NCBI GenBank assembly: GCA_023436425.1
Contig: JAEZJD010000238.1
Span: forward strand, 1 to 25,815
Length of the DNA stretch: 25,815 bases
Direction: 5' to 3'
Origin: Bacteroidota bacterium
GTDB taxonomy: Bacteria; Bacteroidota; Bacteroidia; Chitinophagales; Chitinophagaceae
The position numbers and the translations under genes are program-made. A model generated the notes under the pieces. That model searched no databases. It worked only from the letters and a program-made list of their open reading frames with translations, and was not told the origin of the DNA. Positions 24,539 to 25,815 of this stretch are shown in pieces (within the stretch, counting starts at the first letter, position 1; every line of letters begins with the position of its first letter).

Positions 24539-25815
24539 ATGCTGCGGAATTATTTTAAAGTTGCACTGCGAAATCTTTGGAAGAATAAAGGCTATTCAGC
24601 CATTAATATTTTAGGATTGGCAATTGGGCTCGCCACCTGTCTCTTAATTTCACTCTATGTGTTTGATGAACTCAGTTACGACAAGTACAACAAAAACGCA
24701 GACCGGATCTACCGTGTTAACGCGGACATTAAGTTCGGTGGCGACTTGCTAAAGCTTGCGGTGTGTCCCGACCCGCTGGCGTTCACATTAAAAAATGACT
24801 ATCCTCAAATTGAAAATGCAGTTCGCTTCCGTAATTACGGATCTTCTGTTATTAGAAAAGGCAACCAAAACATTAAAGAAGAAAAAATCATTTTCACCGA
24901 CGCTACATTGTTTGATGTGTTTACACTGCCGGTGCTTTCCGGCAATGCCGCAACAGCGCTGCGGGACCCCAACTCGGTTGTGATTACAGAAAGCACGGCA
25001 AGAAAATACTTCGGAAGCGTTGATGCGGTGGGACGAACGTTGCTGTTTGATAATAAAAACAATTATAAGGTGACGGCTGTTATTAAAGACGTGCCGGAGA
25101 ACTCACATTTCAATTTTGATTTTTTTGTTTCGCTTGCCGGTGTTCCTGAATCCAGTCAGAATATATGGGTCAGCTTCAATTTCAATACGTACTTATTGTT
25201 CAGGAAGGACGCCGATGCCAAAAACTTCGTAAGCAAGTTCGATGACATCATGGAGAAGTACATTTTTCCTCAGGCACAACAGCTGATGAAAATTTCCAAA
25301 GAAGACTTCAAGAAATCCGGCAACTATATCAACTTCTCATTGATACCTCTTTCGGACATCCATCTTCGCTCCGACAGAAGTGCAGAGCTGGAACCAAACA
25401 GCGACATTCAGGTGGTTTATATTTTTTCCGCCATAGCCATTTTTATTCTGCTGATCGCTTGCGTCAACTTTATGAATCTGTCCACAGCCCGGTCTGCGAA
25501 TCGTGCGAAAGAAGTAGGAGTAAGAAAGGTTTTGGGCACACAGAAAAAGAACCTCGTAAGCCAGTTCTTAACTGAGTCGGTGTTAATGAGTTTAATTGCT
25601 TTCCTTTTTGCAATATTGTTTGCTATCCTTTTACTGCCGTATTTAAATACGCTGGCGGCAAAAAACCTGAGCTTGTCTGGCATGCAGCATCCAGCGGTAC
25701 TGCCCCTGCTGGTTGTATTTGTAATTGCAGTCGGTCTGCTGGCAGGCTCCTACCCGGCATTTTATCTTTCATCATTTCGACCCATAGACGTTTTAAAAGG
25801 AAAATTGGCAGGTGG
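24539..25815 (+). CDS. MacB-type double-FtsX ABC permease, paralog 4 (3' end outside window)
   Basis: The frame opens at ATG 24539 (MLRNYFKVALRNLWKNKGYS) and runs without a stop to the right edge, 425 codons, about the first half of an ~800-residue permease. Visible parts are TM1 (~19-41, SAINILGLAIGLATCLLISL), the MacB-like periplasmic domain (~45-290), the first FtsX block with LLIACVNFMNLSTARSANRA and coupling motif KEVGVRKVLGT, two more membrane segments, and LAGSYPAFYLSSFRPIDVLKG leading into the second half. All family landmarks are present and there is no sign of decay. It continues the array in the same direction, 54 bp after paralog 3; whether more copies follow cannot be seen. Confidence 0.92.
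   Translation, partial: MLRNYFKVALRNLWKNKGYSAINILGLAIGLATCLLISLYVFDELSYDKYNKNADRIYRVNADIKFGGDLLKLAVCPDPLAFTLKNDYPQIENAVRFRNYGSSVIRKGNQNIKEEKIIFTDATLFDVFTLPVLSGNAATALRDPNSVVITESTARKYFGSVDAVGRTLLFDNKNNYKVTAVIKDVPENSHFNFDFFVSLAGVPESSQNIWVSFNFNTYLLFRKDADAKNFVSKFDDIMEKYIFPQAQQLMKISKEDFKKSGNYINFSLIPLSDIHLRSDRSAELEPNSDIQVVYIFSAIAIFILLIACVNFMNLSTARSANRAKEVGVRKVLGTQKKNLVSQFLTESVLMSLIAFLFAILFAILLLPYLNTLAAKNLSLSGMQHPAVLPLLVVFVIAVGLLAGSYPAFYLSSFRPIDVLKGKLAG

Noticed and set aside
1..25815. tRNA, rRNA, CRISPR array, insertion sequence or phage genes
   Set aside because: No cloverleaf, spaced direct repeats, transposase or integrase motifs, or phage structural genes were seen on either strand.

Overview
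The window looks like a chromosomal segment from the phylum Bacteroidota, most likely a Chitinophagaceae-type soil or freshwater bacterium. The reasons are two large TonB-dependent receptors of the Bacteroidota type (one Oar-like with an N-terminal carboxypeptidase-regulatory domain), a fused RibBA, ~800-residue double-FtsX MacB-type permeases in tandem, moderate GC, and mostly weak Shine-Dalgarno sequences. The genus is inferred from general family knowledge; no rRNA or other marker gene is present.

Layout. 1-1844: 3' part of a TonB-dependent receptor (+), cut by the left edge. 1883-3079: ribBA (-), riboflavin synthesis. 3267-6719: complete Oar-like TonB receptor (+), ending at a strong bidirectional terminator that it shares with a convergent esterase (-). 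7692-8645: uncharacterised ATP-grasp ligase (+), divergent from the esterase. 8667-11470: two-gene minus-strand unit, a sphingomyelinase-D/phospholipase-D-like enzyme fused to a PLAT domain, followed 5 bp later by a lipoprotein L,D-transpeptidase. 11595-14358: minus-strand NtrC-type response regulator and NtrB/NtrY-like histidine kinase. 14359-14693: a 335-bp divergent intergenic region with inverted heptamer arrays and a symmetric CGAACA/TGTTCG operator-like cluster. 14694 to the right edge: a plus-strand exporter locus with a periplasmic adaptor, a tiny putative secreted protein, one MacB/LolD-type ATPase, and at least four consecutive paralogous FtsX-like permeases, the last cut by the right edge.

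How the genes may work together. The two-component system most plausibly controls the divergent exporter locus: kinase senses, response regulator binds upstream sites, a sigma-54 promoter fires adaptor-ATPase-permease transcription. A single ATPase serving several permeases is supported by strongly conserved coupling motifs (E-[IV]-G-[IV]-R-K-[VI]-[LV]-G) in every permease. No outer-membrane TolC gene is present within the window; a 46-codon ORF sits between adaptor and ATPase. The other genes share an envelope theme (outer-membrane uptake, peptidoglycan cross-linking, lipid head-group cleavage), but a functional link to the exporter is not shown by the sequence.

The most interesting items are the tandem permease array with one ATPase and its regulatory region, the SMaseD-like/PLAT fusion lacking a visible signal peptide, and the uncharacterised ATP-grasp protein divergent from an esterase that carries an EF-hand-like loop.
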